Assembly (NCBI GenBank): GCA_947471985.1
Contig: CANIZL010000002.1
Location: 62,001 to 126,000, forward strand
Direction: 5' to 3'
DNA: 64,000 nucleotides
Source: Verrucomicrobiota bacterium
Lineage (GTDB): Bacteria > Verrucomicrobiota > Verrucomicrobiia > Limisphaerales > UBA9464
This document shows positions 43,555 through 52,334 of this stretch, in pieces. Numbering within the stretch: position 1 is the first letter of the stretch; the number at the start of each line of letters is the position of its first letter. The position numbers were made by a program, and so were the translations under genes. Below the pieces are notes generated by a model. It saw only the letters and a list, made by a program, of their open reading frames with translations, was not told the origin of the DNA and ran no database searches.

Positions 43555-45024
43555 ATGTCCGCCTTGAATCTCTTCCCGTTTCGCGCCGAAGTGGATGCCG
43601 CCCTGACCCGTCGCGCCTTTCTCACCCGCAGTACCACGGGCCTGGGAACCATGGCGCTGGCGAGCCTGTTGAATCCCCGGCCGGCGCTCGCCGCCGCGGC
43701 GGCGGACACCACCGGTCTGACCGGCGCGCTGAAACAGCTGCATTTCGCCCCGAAGGCCAAACGCGTCATCTACCTCTTTCAATCCGGCGCACCGTCGCAT
43801 CTCGATCTGTTCGATCCCAAGCCCAAGCTCACCGAGATGACCGGTCAGGAGCTGCCGCCCAGCGTGCGCAAGGGACAGCGCATCACCGGCATGACGGCCG
43901 GGCAGGCGGTTCTGAAATGTGTCGGCTCAGCGTATGAGTTTCAGCGGTATGGTCGCAGTGGCGTGGAGTTGAGCCGGATGTTGCCGCACACCGGCAGCAT
44001 TGTGGACGACATCACGTTGATCCGTTCCATGGTGACGGATCCGATCAATCACGATCCGGCGGTGACGTATTTCGGCACCGGCAGCCAGCAGCCGGGTCGA
44101 CCCACCATGGGTGCGTGGCTCGCCTACGGCCTGGGCAGTGCGAACGAGAATCTGCCGTCCTACGTTGTGCTCACCAGCGGCAGCGGGGGGCAATCCCTGC
44201 AGGCGCGTTATTGGGGCAATGGTTTCCTTTCGGCGAACTATCAGGGCGTGCAGATGCGCAGCCAGGGCGATCCGGTGCTGTACGTTTCCAATCCACCGGG
44301 ACTGAGCGGCACCGGCCGACGGCAGTTGATCGACGCCATGCAGGAGTTGAATCGGCGACAACTGGGCGCGCTCGGGGATCCGCAGATTGCGACGCACATT
44401 GAGAATTACGAACTGGCGTTCCGGATGCAGACGAGCGTGCCCGAGCTGATGGATATTGCGAAGGAACCGCGCGAGGTCCTGGAATTGTACGGCGCGGAGC
44501 CGGGCAAATCGTCGTTCGCCAACAACTGCCTGCTGGCGCGTCGCCTGGCGGAACGCGGGGTGCGGTTCATCCAGTTGTGCCATCGCGATTGGGATCATCA
44601 CGGCGGGCTGCCGGACGGCATCAAGGCGCAGACCCGCGCCACCGATCAGGGCAGCGCGGCGTTGATCAAGGATCTCAAGCAACGGGGATTGCTGGACGAC
44701 ACGCTGGTGATCTGGGGCGGCGAGTTTGGCCGCACGGCGTATTCCCAGGGCGACATCAGCAAGACCAGCTTCGGACGGGATCATCATCCCCGATGCTTCT
44801 CGCTCTGGGTGGCCGGCGGCGGCACCAAGGCGGGCACGGTGATCGGACAGACCGATGATTTCGGCTACAACATCGTGGATTCCCCGGTCAGCGTGCATGA
44901 TCTGCACGCCACACTGCTGCACCTGCTGGGCATCGATCATCTCCAGTTCACCTATCGTTCCGAGGGCCGCGATTACCGGCTGACGGACGTGGCGGGAGAA
45001 TTGGTGAAGTCGCTGATCGCGTAG
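43555..45024 (+). CDS. DUF1501 protein, Tat-exported
   Basis: 489 residues with a twin-arginine signal (TRRAFLTRSTTGLGTMALAS). The body is an alkaline-phosphatase-like fold of the DUF1501 family: KRVIYLFQSGAPSHLDLFDP, then NHDPAVTYFGTG, HRDWDHHGGLPDG, VIWGGEFGRTAYSQG and GRDHHPRCFSLWVAGGG, which supply the likely metal ligands (Asp, His). It always accompanies PSCyt/DUF1553 proteins and here forms a two-gene operon with one (13-bp gap). Probable periplasmic hydrolase; substrate unknown. Confidence 0.93.
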   Translation: MSALNLFPFRAEVDAALTRRAFLTRSTTGLGTMALASLLNPRPALAAAAADTTGLTGALKQLHFAPKAKRVIYLFQSGAPSHLDLFDPKPKLTEMTGQELPPSVRKGQRITGMTAGQAVLKCVGSAYEFQRYGRSGVELSRMLPHTGSIVDDITLIRSMVTDPINHDPAVTYFGTGSQQPGRPTMGAWLAYGLGSANENLPSYVVLTSGSGGQSLQARYWGNGFLSANYQGVQMRSQGDPVLYVSNPPGLSGTGRRQLIDAMQELNRRQLGALGDPQIATHIENYELAFRMQTSVPELMDIAKEPREVLELYGAEPGKSSFANNCLLARRLAERGVRFIQLCHRDWDHHGGLPDGIKAQTRATDQGSAALIKDLKQRGLLDDTLVIWGGEFGRTAYSQGDISKTSFGRDHHPRCFSLWVAGGGTKAGTVIGQTDDFGYNIVDSPVSVHDLHATLLHLLGIDHLQFTYRSEGRDYRLTDVAGELVKSLIA

Positions 45025-45079
45025 CGAGCCGGTGGGCCAGGGTGCGGCGGGCGACGTCGTCGGCAGGGTCGAGATTGCC

Positions 45080-45107
45080 AGGAGGGTTCGCAGCCAATTA
45101 GGCTGCG
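45080..45107 (+). promoter_or_regulatory. Strong Shine-Dalgarno separated from its start by a hairpin
   Basis: AGGAGGG (45080-45086) is followed by a perfect 7-bp hairpin, CGCAGCC-AATTA-GGCTGCG (45089-45107), and the GTG at 45111. Skipping the hairpin leaves 5 nt between the Shine-Dalgarno and the start codon, an ordinary spacing. Confidence 0.4.
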
Positions 45108-45110
45108 GCC

Positions 45111-45323
45111 GTGGATCGACTCGCTGCCCTCCAAGACATTCGCCAACGCACGTTGCAGATCGCCGGCAACGTCACCGCCATTCACCCGTTGGTGCCGCAC
45201 CTCGCGGACCCGCCGACGCAGAATGAATTAATCAAAGCGCTGTTCGAACTCACCAAGCAGGTGGAGGTGATCAAGAAGCACCTTTTGAAACTGGAGAAGC
45301 GCGACGACAGCACGCTGGTCTGA
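45111..45323 (+). CDS. Small conserved-looking helical protein
   Basis: 70 residues from a GTG start, probably all-helical: MDRLAALQDIRQRTLQIAGN, then PPTQNELIKALFELTKQVEV and IKKHLLKLEKRD, which is coiled-coil-like. No family is recognised. The ribosome-binding arrangement is unusual (a hairpin between AGGAGGG and GTG). It follows the DUF1501 gene by 86 bp and may be a third, separately translated member of that unit. Confidence 0.55.
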   Translation: MDRLAALQDIRQRTLQIAGNVTAIHPLVPHLADPPTQNELIKALFELTKQVEVIKKHLLKLEKRDDSTLV

Positions 45324-45371
45324 ACAGAAGCAGCGGCGGAGTCCGGTCGGAGCCGCAGAAAACGCGGGACG

Positions 45372-47147
45372 CTACTTTCGGGAGTTCAGACGACCAAGGG
45401 CCTCCGCTGCGAAGACCCACGGATAGAGCCGCTCGAAATACCAGAGCTGGGCAAAGTACAATCCGATCGGCGCGGCTGAAATGTTGCCGTGTGCGGGCAC
45501 CTGGCGGACGAGCCAATCGGCTCCGCGGTGGACCGCTGCTTCCGCGGGGGGCCAGCCGGCGAGGGCGCTGAGCGCCAATGCGGTTTCCTCGAGGGTGGGC
45601 GGCAGTTCCCCTGCCCCGCCCCAGCCGCCGTCGGGGTGTTGCACGTGCAGCAGCCAGCGGCGGGCGGTCTCCTCCCGCTCCGGAGCGAGCGACCATCCGG
45701 TGGCCCGGATATCCGACAAGGCCACCAGGACCTGGGACGTGCCGTAGACCGGATTCATCTGCCCCGGTGCGGCTTCGTTGCCGAACCATAGGGGATTCCA
45801 CGTGCCCTCGGGGGCCTGCATTCGGGCGAGTGAAGCGAGCGCGCGCCGGGCGGCTTGGTGGACGCGCGATTGCTGGCGTGGCGACAGGTGTGGAAACCAG
45901 ACCGACCAAGCCCGCAGCGCGTGGGCGGTGAGTTCCGGGGTGCTGCGGTCAAAAGGCAGGGTGCCCCAGCCGCGACAGAACGTCGGCATGCCGCCGTCGC
46001 CGTTTTGCAGGTTGAGCAACCATTCCACACCCGCGTTCACGGCGCGGAGGGTTTCCAGATCGGGCGGGGCGCCCGATTCTTTCAGCGCGTCGAGCGCCAG
46101 CAGGGCTCCGGCGGTATCGTCCGCGTCCGGGACACCCCCGGGCAGATCCGTCCAGGCCCAACCTCCGGGCGCCGCTCCGGTATACGGGTGTTCCGTGCGG
46201 TATTGTTGGCCGAGCAACCAGGTGCGCAGGCCGGTGCGCTCGGTGGGCGTCCAACTTTGCGGGGAATGACGCAGGGCCTTTATCGCCAGCGTGGTAACCC
46301 AGGTGGCGAGATTGGTGTCGATGGGCCAGCTGCCGTCGGACCGCACCGAATTCCGCAGGAACTCGACGCCGCGCCGGGCCACGAGGTGGTCGGAGCGGCC
46401 CATGCCTGCGAGGCTCATGGTCACAAAGCTGGTGAGCGGCGTGGCCTCCAGGAAGCCGCCGTTCGCGGGTTGCAACGTGGACAGCACCTCAAGGGTGCGA
46501 CGGCGGGTGAGGCGGCGAAGGGGATTCCAACGCGGTGCGTGATGCTGAATGACCTGACCAATGGCGATCAGTGCCGGCAGGGCGTAACTCACCACCGGCA
46601 GCCGGAGCGCACCAAAGACGCCGCGTGGCAGGGCGGCCAGTTCGAACGGGAGCGGTCGCACGCGCCGCCAGCCGTCGGGACCCAGGCGTCCGCTCAGCGC
46701 CAGGGTCATGGTGATCGGCACGCTGAAGGTGCGATCCTGGCCATAGATGGCTTCGATGGCGGGAACCAACCGCTCCCGCGAACCGGCCACGCGGGCGATG
46801 TAAGCGAGGGTGTTGGTTATGATCCCGGGGAATGCGTCATCGGCGTGAGCGGCGCCGAAGGCGGCCCAGACCAACGCCGTCGTGCTCAGATTGCTGCGGC
46901 TGCGGACGGTGTCGCCCCAACCCCCGTCGGCGTTCACGTGTTGGGCCAGCCAATTCAGTCCCCCGCGGATCTCCCGGGCGTGCGTCACCCGGTCGACGGT
47001 GGCCAAGGCCAAAATGGCGGTGGCCGTGGAGAGCGCGCTGCTGCTGAGTTCGCCCACCCAGTGGCCGGCGGGCACCCGCTCCGCCCGCAATCCGGCGATG
47101 ACGGACCGATGCGCCTCCGCAATCCGCTCCTGGAGCGTTGCGTTCAC
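45372..47147 (-). CDS. Squalene-hopene cyclase-like class II terpenoid cyclase
   Basis: 591 residues of alpha-alpha barrel repeats with several QW-like motifs (VNADGGWGD, NLQNGDGGMPTF, VQHPDGGWGG). GGVPDADDTAGALLAL (DxDD at about 341-344) matches the catalytic DxDDTA of squalene-hopene cyclases, so protonation-started cyclisation of a polyprenyl substrate is likely. It is a little shorter than true SHC (about 630), and the usual C-terminal block is altered, so the substrate may not be squalene. Last gene of an eight-gene operon; the GTG start overlaps the stop of the preceding gene (GTGA). Confidence 0.85.
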   Translation of the reverse strand: MNATLQERIAEAHRSVIAGLRAERVPAGHWVGELSSSALSTATAILALATVDRVTHAREIRGGLNWLAQHVNADGGWGDTVRSRSNLSTTALVWAAFGAAHADDAFPGIITNTLAYIARVAGSRERLVPAIEAIYGQDRTFSVPITMTLALSGRLGPDGWRRVRPLPFELAALPRGVFGALRLPVVSYALPALIAIGQVIQHHAPRWNPLRRLTRRRTLEVLSTLQPANGGFLEATPLTSFVTMSLAGMGRSDHLVARRGVEFLRNSVRSDGSWPIDTNLATWVTTLAIKALRHSPQSWTPTERTGLRTWLLGQQYRTEHPYTGAAPGGWAWTDLPGGVPDADDTAGALLALDALKESGAPPDLETLRAVNAGVEWLLNLQNGDGGMPTFCRGWGTLPFDRSTPELTAHALRAWSVWFPHLSPRQQSRVHQAARRALASLARMQAPEGTWNPLWFGNEAAPGQMNPVYGTSQVLVALSDIRATGWSLAPEREETARRWLLHVQHPDGGWGGAGELPPTLEETALALSALAGWPPAEAAVHRGADWLVRQVPAHGNISAAPIGLYFAQLWYFERLYPWVFAAEALGRLNSRK

Positions 47148-48031
47148 AGGCTCAGGTGACCCAGCGCCAGTAGCCCGTAGAAGGTGTATTCGGCGTCCAG
47201 ATGATCATCGGCCCAGTTCCCGTGGAACCCGCCGTCGGCCGACCACAGGGTGTCGATGAAATCGAGACACCGTTCATGGATGCCGCTGTGGATGCGCCGT
47301 TCCAAACACGAAAGGGCGTGCAAGCCGGTGGCGGTGGACAGGAGGTCCGGCAGCGGTGCTCCGGGCACGGCCAGGAAGCCACCGTCGGGATGGGCCTGCG
47401 CGAGCAACCAGTCGCCCACGGCGGCATTGACCGGGAAACCGAGGTGTCGAATCAAGGTCACGGCCCCCGCGGTGGCGTTCAACGAACCGGTGGGGAGTCC
47501 GGGCGCATTGCTCCAGGCGCCGTCGGTGGTTTCCAGGCGTTTGAGACTGCGGACCAATTCGAGAATGCGGGGCGGCGTGTGGCCGAGGTCCTGATAGGCG
47601 CCGAGCGCGACGAAGGCCCCGTAGGCCGTGCCGTGGGCCATTCGGGCATCGCCCTCGTATCCACCATCGGGTTTGCGAAATTGCTCGATCCGCTCCAGCA
47701 GGGTGCGTCCGAGTCGCGGCGGCATTCGGTCCAAACCAATGGCGGCCCAGCAGCGGGCGAGCGCACCGAGATGCACAAAGTCCAGGCCCGCGCCGTCGCC
47801 GTGCGAAGCCAGCCACGCCGCTGTCCGCGCCACCGGTACCGGGACATCAAGGGCCTGGGCCCCGGCGAGCGCGAAGATCGTATAGTACAGGTCCGGCCGG
47901 CCCGAGCGGTCCCCGGCGGCGCCATCGGCATTGAACTGCAGATGATAGAAATCCCGGACGAGTGGCGTGGAGTCCGCCAACAGGCGGGGCGCCAGCCGTG
48001 CGATCTGGAGCAATTGCAGCCGCAGACTCAC
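47144..48031 (-). CDS. Prenyltransferase/terpenoid-cyclase repeat protein
   Basis: 295 residues. Repeats of the prenyltransferase beta/squalene oxidase type: DLYYTIFALAGAQAL, LERIEQFRKPDGGYEGDARM, LKRLETTDGAWSN, LAQAHPDGGFLAVPG and LWSADGGFHGNW. It lacks the DxDD of cyclases and the usual Asp-His-Cys zinc set of protein prenyltransferases is not obvious, so it may be an accessory subunit or a small cyclase domain for its neighbour. The GTG at 48031 overlaps the stop of the polyprenyl synthase gene (GTGA), which fixes this start over a longer upstream frame. Confidence 0.78.
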   Translation of the reverse strand: MSLRLQLLQIARLAPRLLADSTPLVRDFYHLQFNADGAAGDRSGRPDLYYTIFALAGAQALDVPVPVARTAAWLASHGDGAGLDFVHLGALARCWAAIGLDRMPPRLGRTLLERIEQFRKPDGGYEGDARMAHGTAYGAFVALGAYQDLGHTPPRILELVRSLKRLETTDGAWSNAPGLPTGSLNATAGAVTLIRHLGFPVNAAVGDWLLAQAHPDGGFLAVPGAPLPDLLSTATGLHALSCLERRIHSGIHERCLDFIDTLWSADGGFHGNWADDHLDAEYTFYGLLALGHLSL

Positions 48032-49788
48032 GCGACGCTCGCGTTCGGGGCGGGGGCGCCGACGGCCGCCAGACGGGCGTCGACATTCCGTTGCTCCTGC
48101 TCTTTGCACCAACCCTGGATCTCGACGTCGTTGAAGATCTTGCCAATCACGCGACGGAGCAGGCCCTTGAGGCTGGGATGCTCGAGGGCCGCGAGGGAAC
48201 GAATGGCCTCTTCCTGATAGCTTTCCAGCAGGTGCTGGCAGCGTTCGTCGGCCTTCAGTTCGCGGTACAGCGCCTCGATCTGGGCGGAGTCCGGCGTGAT
48301 TTCGCGCCGCCACAAACGGTCCAGCAATTCCCGCTTTTCACCGCTCGCGCGCTCGCGGGCGATGGCCAGCAACAGGCTGGGACGGAGTCCGGCGATGTCG
48401 TTGGTCTCGCCGCCTTCGCCGAGATCACTGAGGTCATCGCGGATCTGATACGCAATCCCCAGGGCGCGGCTGTAGGTGCCGAGGACCTCGTCACATTCGT
48501 CATGCCGTCCCGCGTATAGCGCGCCTAGTCGCAGGGCGACTTCGAAGGCGGGCGCGGTTTTCTGACGGAAGATCTCCACGACCTGCAGAGGCGTGAGCAC
48601 TTTCGGATGACGCGTCCAGAGGAGTTCCGCGCCCTGGCCGCGACAAAGTTCCCGCTGGCCTTCCGCGGCGACCCGCATCATTTCCACCTTCGCCTCGGCG
48701 CTGGCTTTGCAGGACGCGAGCAGCCGATAGCCTTCGCCGATCAGGAGGTCGCCCACGTTCAGAGCCACGGCGACGCCGTGTTCTTCGTGCAACGTCTTTT
48801 CGCCGTACCGGGTGGCGTCGTTGTCCTCGATGTCGTCGTGAATCAGTGAAGCCTTGTGGAAGCATTCGACGGCGACGGCGACCTTGCGCAGGTCTTCGGG
48901 CAGTTCGGCATCGGTCCGTCCGCTCAAGGCCTGATACGCCGCCACAGTGAGGAACGGGCGCCAGCGTTTACCGGCGCGCATCAGCCAATCCCGGGCAATG
49001 GTTTCCGACTCGCCCTGCGCGGTGCCGAGAATCAATTCCAAGGAAGCGGGGGTGAACCAGAAATCCACTTCGTCACGGAGCCGGCCGATGTCGAGGCGCC
49101 GCGTTTGATCATCGGCGGTGAGATGGATGTACTCCCAGACCCAGTCGAGGTCGACGTTGGTGTCGATGCAATCATCCTGCAGCAGCGGCACGGCGACGCC
49201 GGGAATGGCGGCGGCCTCCATGTAGGGGAAGGCCCGTTCGAGCACGCTGAGGCAACTGACGCCGACGATGGCCTCGATCTTGCCGGTTTGAATCAGGCTC
49301 ATCACGATGGCCGAACCCTCGGCCACCAGCACGGCGTAGCCGAGTTTCTCGGCTTCGTTGGTGAGATCCTGGATGGAGCAAAGACCGCACTGTTTGCAGA
49401 GCAGGCCGAATTCGTCGAACGGTGCCGGGCACTTCGCCTCGACCCGCAGACACTTCGGCAGCAGCAACAGCCGGCGCTCGAACGGCACGCCCGCGAGTTG
49501 TTCGCGCCACATTTCGTTGTTGAGCAGGACGCCGAGGAAATCGCGGAAGATCGGATCGCACTGCAGCTGGGTGACGATGCGGTCGGCGTGGACCTTGAGG
49601 TCCGCGGCGGGCAGCGGCGGCACCGGATTGAACTCGGCGACGTAATTCCGTACGGCCTGAAGATAATGCTGCCGCTGCGCGAGCGTGGGCGGGATGTTCT
49701 TCTTCGCGGGCCGCCATTTTTGCTGGGGCACCAGGCGGGGCAGTCCGACAGGCGAACTGGCGGTGAACTGGATGGGCGTGGCGGTCAT
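48028..49788 (-). CDS. DUF116 - polyprenyl diphosphate synthase fusion
   Basis: 586 residues. The N-terminal half (about 65-225) is a DUF116 domain with RLLLLPKCLR (about 106) and C120, C131, C134 and C137 in CPAPFDEFGLLCKQCGLC, which may bind a metal or Fe-S cluster, then VGVSCLSVLERAFPYME. The C-terminal half (about 255-560) is an all-helical isoprenyl diphosphate synthase with GKRWRP (273), the first aspartate-rich motif DDIED (318-322) and the second DDLSD (451-455). It should make a C15-C20 or longer polyprenyl diphosphate for the two cyclase-like proteins. The ATG at 49788 is 2 nt after the radical SAM stop; a TTG at 49794 is an alternative. The fusion itself is notable. Confidence 0.85.
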   Translation of the reverse strand: MTATPIQFTASSPVGLPRLVPQQKWRPAKKNIPPTLAQRQHYLQAVRNYVAEFNPVPPLPAADLKVHADRIVTQLQCDPIFRDFLGVLLNNEMWREQLAGVPFERRLLLLPKCLRVEAKCPAPFDEFGLLCKQCGLCSIQDLTNEAEKLGYAVLVAEGSAIVMSLIQTGKIEAIVGVSCLSVLERAFPYMEAAAIPGVAVPLLQDDCIDTNVDLDWVWEYIHLTADDQTRRLDIGRLRDEVDFWFTPASLELILGTAQGESETIARDWLMRAGKRWRPFLTVAAYQALSGRTDAELPEDLRKVAVAVECFHKASLIHDDIEDNDATRYGEKTLHEEHGVAVALNVGDLLIGEGYRLLASCKASAEAKVEMMRVAAEGQRELCRGQGAELLWTRHPKVLTPLQVVEIFRQKTAPAFEVALRLGALYAGRHDECDEVLGTYSRALGIAYQIRDDLSDLGEGGETNDIAGLRPSLLLAIARERASGEKRELLDRLWRREITPDSAQIEALYRELKADERCQHLLESYQEEAIRSLAALEHPSLKGLLRRVIGKIFNDVEIQGWCKEQEQRNVDARLAAVGAPAPNASVA

Positions 49789-49790
49789 AA

Positions 49791-51080
49791 TCAACGGGCG
49801 GTGAGCTTGGACGGTTGGGATTGGGTGCCGGCTGGGGCGAGCTGTTGCTGCAGTCCGCGAGCCTTGCCGGCGGCATCATGGGCGACGTTGCGGTACGCGC
49901 CGAAGTCGGAGAACCAATACTTTTTCGAAATTCGATACATCCAGTGCTTTTCCGGGACTTCCTCCCCGGGAAGCCACTGGCTGAAGCGCGGGGTCATGGC
50001 ATCCAATTCCGCCATGGCGGTCCCCCGCAGGGTGGTGTCACGAGCACCGTGTTTGACGACCAGATCCTTGACCAGATCCGGCCGCTCCAGAACCACGCAA
50101 CCACGGGTGTGGTGCGCGCTCAATTCGCGGAAGTCGCGCAGGAAGGCCGAATCCCGCATCGTCACAAAAATGCCGCGGGGATCGCCGATCTCTTCCTTGG
50201 CGAATTGGATGATCGGACACGGCTCGATGCCGCCGGTGGGACCGATGTGATGGCTGATGCCGGTGGACATCGGACACAACGCCTGGCCCTGATGATCGTA
50301 GTAGGCGTCGATGATTGCGATCGGCACCCGGCTGCGCATTTCCACGACGAACTTTCGCGTGCGCACCAGTTGATCCGGCCGCAGGGCGAGGGCGGGATTC
50401 ATCTTGGGGCCGACCGGGCGATAGGTGTGATACCACACGTAATGCACGCCCCGCTCCACGAGTTCCCGCAACCAGGATTCGGTCAGCAGTTCATCGATGT
50501 TGGTTTGGCAGACGCTGGTGGCCACACCGGTCAGCAACCCGGCGCGCAGGCAGTGATCGAGGCCGCGCAGGGTGCGATTGAGGACGTCCTTGTTGCCCCG
50601 TCGCTCGTCGCTCGTCAGTTGCCGGCCTTCGATGGAAATCAGCGGCGTGGCGTTGCCGAGTTCCTTCAATCGGGCCGCCACCTTTTCGGTGATGAACTGG
50701 CCGTTGGTGAAGACCTGGAAATAGCAGTCGGGATGCGCCGCGAGCAGGTCGAGCAGCTGCGGGTGCATGAAGGGCTCGCCACCCAGGATGCCGAAGAAGG
50801 CGTTCCCGTGAGCCTTGGCCTCATTGATCGTGCGGTTCAGTGTGGCGAGGTCGATTTCGGTCCGTTCGGCGGCGACGTCCACCCAGCAACCCTGACAGCG
50901 GAGGTTGCAGGAATTGAGGATCGAGAGATACAGGAACGGCGGGAAGTACTCGCCGCGTTTGATGCGGCGTTTGAATTTCTCGACGGACAACAGGCCCTTC
51001 ACCCCGAAGTTCCACGCAAATTTCCGGACACACCGGAAATTGGCGCTGCGCAGGGTGCGATAGGCGAGGGCGGGAAGCAT
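49791..51080 (-). CDS. Radical SAM enzyme
   Basis: 429 residues. CNLRCQGC (C58, C62, C65) is the CxxxCxxC that binds the [4Fe-4S] cluster used with SAM, followed by LGGEPFMHPQLLDLL (the GGEP motif) and ISIEG. The C-terminal third has further Cys (LCPMSTGI, EPCPII, RGCVV), suggesting an auxiliary SPASM-like cluster. The N-terminus (MLPALAYRTLRSANFRCVRK) is basic. The general layout recalls HpnH-type enzymes of hopanoid side-chain synthesis, but the sequence differs from HpnH. It lies between the ferredoxin and the DUF116 fusion in the operon. Confidence 0.85.
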   Translation of the reverse strand: MLPALAYRTLRSANFRCVRKFAWNFGVKGLLSVEKFKRRIKRGEYFPPFLYLSILNSCNLRCQGCWVDVAAERTEIDLATLNRTINEAKAHGNAFFGILGGEPFMHPQLLDLLAAHPDCYFQVFTNGQFITEKVAARLKELGNATPLISIEGRQLTSDERRGNKDVLNRTLRGLDHCLRAGLLTGVATSVCQTNIDELLTESWLRELVERGVHYVWYHTYRPVGPKMNPALALRPDQLVRTRKFVVEMRSRVPIAIIDAYYDHQGQALCPMSTGISHHIGPTGGIEPCPIIQFAKEEIGDPRGIFVTMRDSAFLRDFRELSAHHTRGCVVLERPDLVKDLVVKHGARDTTLRGTAMAELDAMTPRFSQWLPGEEVPEKHWMYRISKKYWFSDFGAYRNVAHDAAGKARGLQQQLAPAGTQSQPSKLTAR

Positions 51081-51082
51081 GA

Positions 51083-51916
51083 TCAGTTGGATTGGGCGGC
51101 CAGAGCGGCACGGCCCTTGGCGGCGGCCTCGGTAGCCCTGCGGGCAATTTCGTCCGGTGACGGCAGGCTCATCAGGACTTCGGGCGGAATGTCACTGGTC
51201 AAAGCGGCCAGTTTGGTGAGGCACTTCTGACGCTCGGCGAGCGCCTTGTCGGCGTCCCGCTCCTTGGAAAATCGCGACGTCGCCCGCTCGCTGCGCGTGC
51301 GCAGCATCGAATAGACGTCGCCACCCAGCAGCGCGGAGATGTCGATCTTCATCTTCTCCCGGTTCAAATCCGAGTCACTGACCGAATCCCCGTTGATCGG
51401 TCCCGACTTGTATTTCGGAAACATGATCGCGGCTTCGGGACAGACGCGGGAGCAGGCGGGACAGTTGGTCTTGCAATTATCATTGTTCTGCACCTGGATG
51501 CGCTTGGCGTCATCCACTCCGTACACGCCGAACAGACAGAAACTGAGGCACTGCATGCAGTTGGTGCAGCGGTCGTAGTCGATCACTGGAAACCAGGGTT
51601 TCCAGGGTCCCGTGGCCGGGGCACCGAACTCGGCGCGGGTGGCTTCGGCCTGCGCGGTGACTGTCGCGGTGTCGAGGGCGCCCCAACGCAGCCGGGTGTC
51701 GGATTCCGTGACGGGCGTCGCTCCGTCCCAGCGCCCGAGGACCAGCAGCGGGCTGGCGTCCACCGGTGGCACGGGCCGGGCGGCCCCGGAACGGGTCACG
51801 CCAAAGCCGCCTTCGAGAAGCGATCGGACGGCGGCAAACCGGTCGTCGGTCGCGAGGGGAGTCGCGCCCGGGCCTTCGTAAAGTACCACGCGGAGAGGAA
51901 GATCGGTGAGGGCCAT
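51083..51916 (-). CDS. Ferredoxin-domain protein with two 4Fe-4S clusters
   Basis: 277 residues. An N-terminal region without known motifs (about 1-105) is followed by a bacterial-type double-cluster ferredoxin domain: [11 protein letters not shown] (C117, C120, C123, C127) and [13 protein letters not shown] (C148, C152, C155, C159). Spacing in the second motif is slightly unusual (C-x3-C-x2-C-x3-C). The C-terminal third is helical and charged. It probably donates electrons to the radical SAM enzyme encoded 2 nt downstream. Starts 1 nt after the preceding stop. Confidence 0.85.
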   Translation of the reverse strand: MALTDLPLRVVLYEGPGATPLATDDRFAAVRSLLEGGFGVTRSGAARPVPPVDASPLLVLGRWDGATPVTESDTRLRWGALDTATVTAQAEATRAEFGAPATGPWKPWFPVIDYDRCTNCMQCLSFCLFGVYGVDDAKRIQVQNNDNCKTNCPACSRVCPEAAIMFPKYKSGPINGDSVSDSDLNREKMKIDISALLGGDVYSMLRTRSERATSRFSKERDADKALAERQKCLTKLAALTSDIPPEVLMSLPSPDEIARRATEAAAKGRAALAAQSN

Positions 51917-51917
51917 A

Positions 51918-52334
51918 TCAGGAAGCTGGAGCTGGAGCTGGTGCGGGCGCGTCGGCCGCGGTGACTTTGCCCAACGGCACGTTGGGATTCAATACCGGAG
52001 AAATCAGCCCGGCGGCGACCTCGTCCGCGGACTGGACGCGCATGTTCAAAACCTCGGCGCAATCCAGCGGCAGCGGGGCGTTCGCGGCGGCGAAAAGCCA
52101 TTTTACGGCTCGGGGAAAACACGCCGCAATCTTCACCGGTCCGGCCGACGTCAGGCGACGCAACGAGGGATCGCGCCGGGCGGAAAGTTCGCACAGGTCC
52201 GGCACCGCCTCAAAGGGCAGCCCGGAGTCGCACAATTGGCGCAAGACCGCGGCTTTCACGTCCGGGGGCACCACCTGGGCATACTGGCAGTGACAGTAAA
52301 TGATCGATGGCGCTCCAGAGGGGGGCGGATTCAT
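51918..52334 (-). CDS. Small conserved protein with CHC motif
   Basis: 138 residues. The N-terminus [17 protein letters not shown] carries CxC that might bind a metal or cluster; two more Cys occur in [10 protein letters not shown] and PDLCELSA. An Ala/Pro tail ends the protein. The pattern 'yCHC..a.vvp' slightly resembles the small iron-sulfur subunit domain of hydrogenase/heterodisulfide reductases, but this is not firm. The start overlaps the CobW-like gene by 4 nt (ATGA), so it clearly belongs to the operon. Confidence 0.7.
   Translation of the reverse strand: MNPPPSGAPSIIYCHCQYAQVVPPDVKAAVLRQLCDSGLPFEAVPDLCELSARRDPSLRRLTSAGPVKIAACFPRAVKWLFAAANAPLPLDCAEVLNMRVQSADEVAAGLISPVLNPNVPLGKVTAADAPAPAPAPAS

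Noticed and set aside
41811-43769. 652-residue minus-strand frame
   Set aside because: It is antisense to the DUF1553 part of the PSCyt protein and the DUF1501 signal region.
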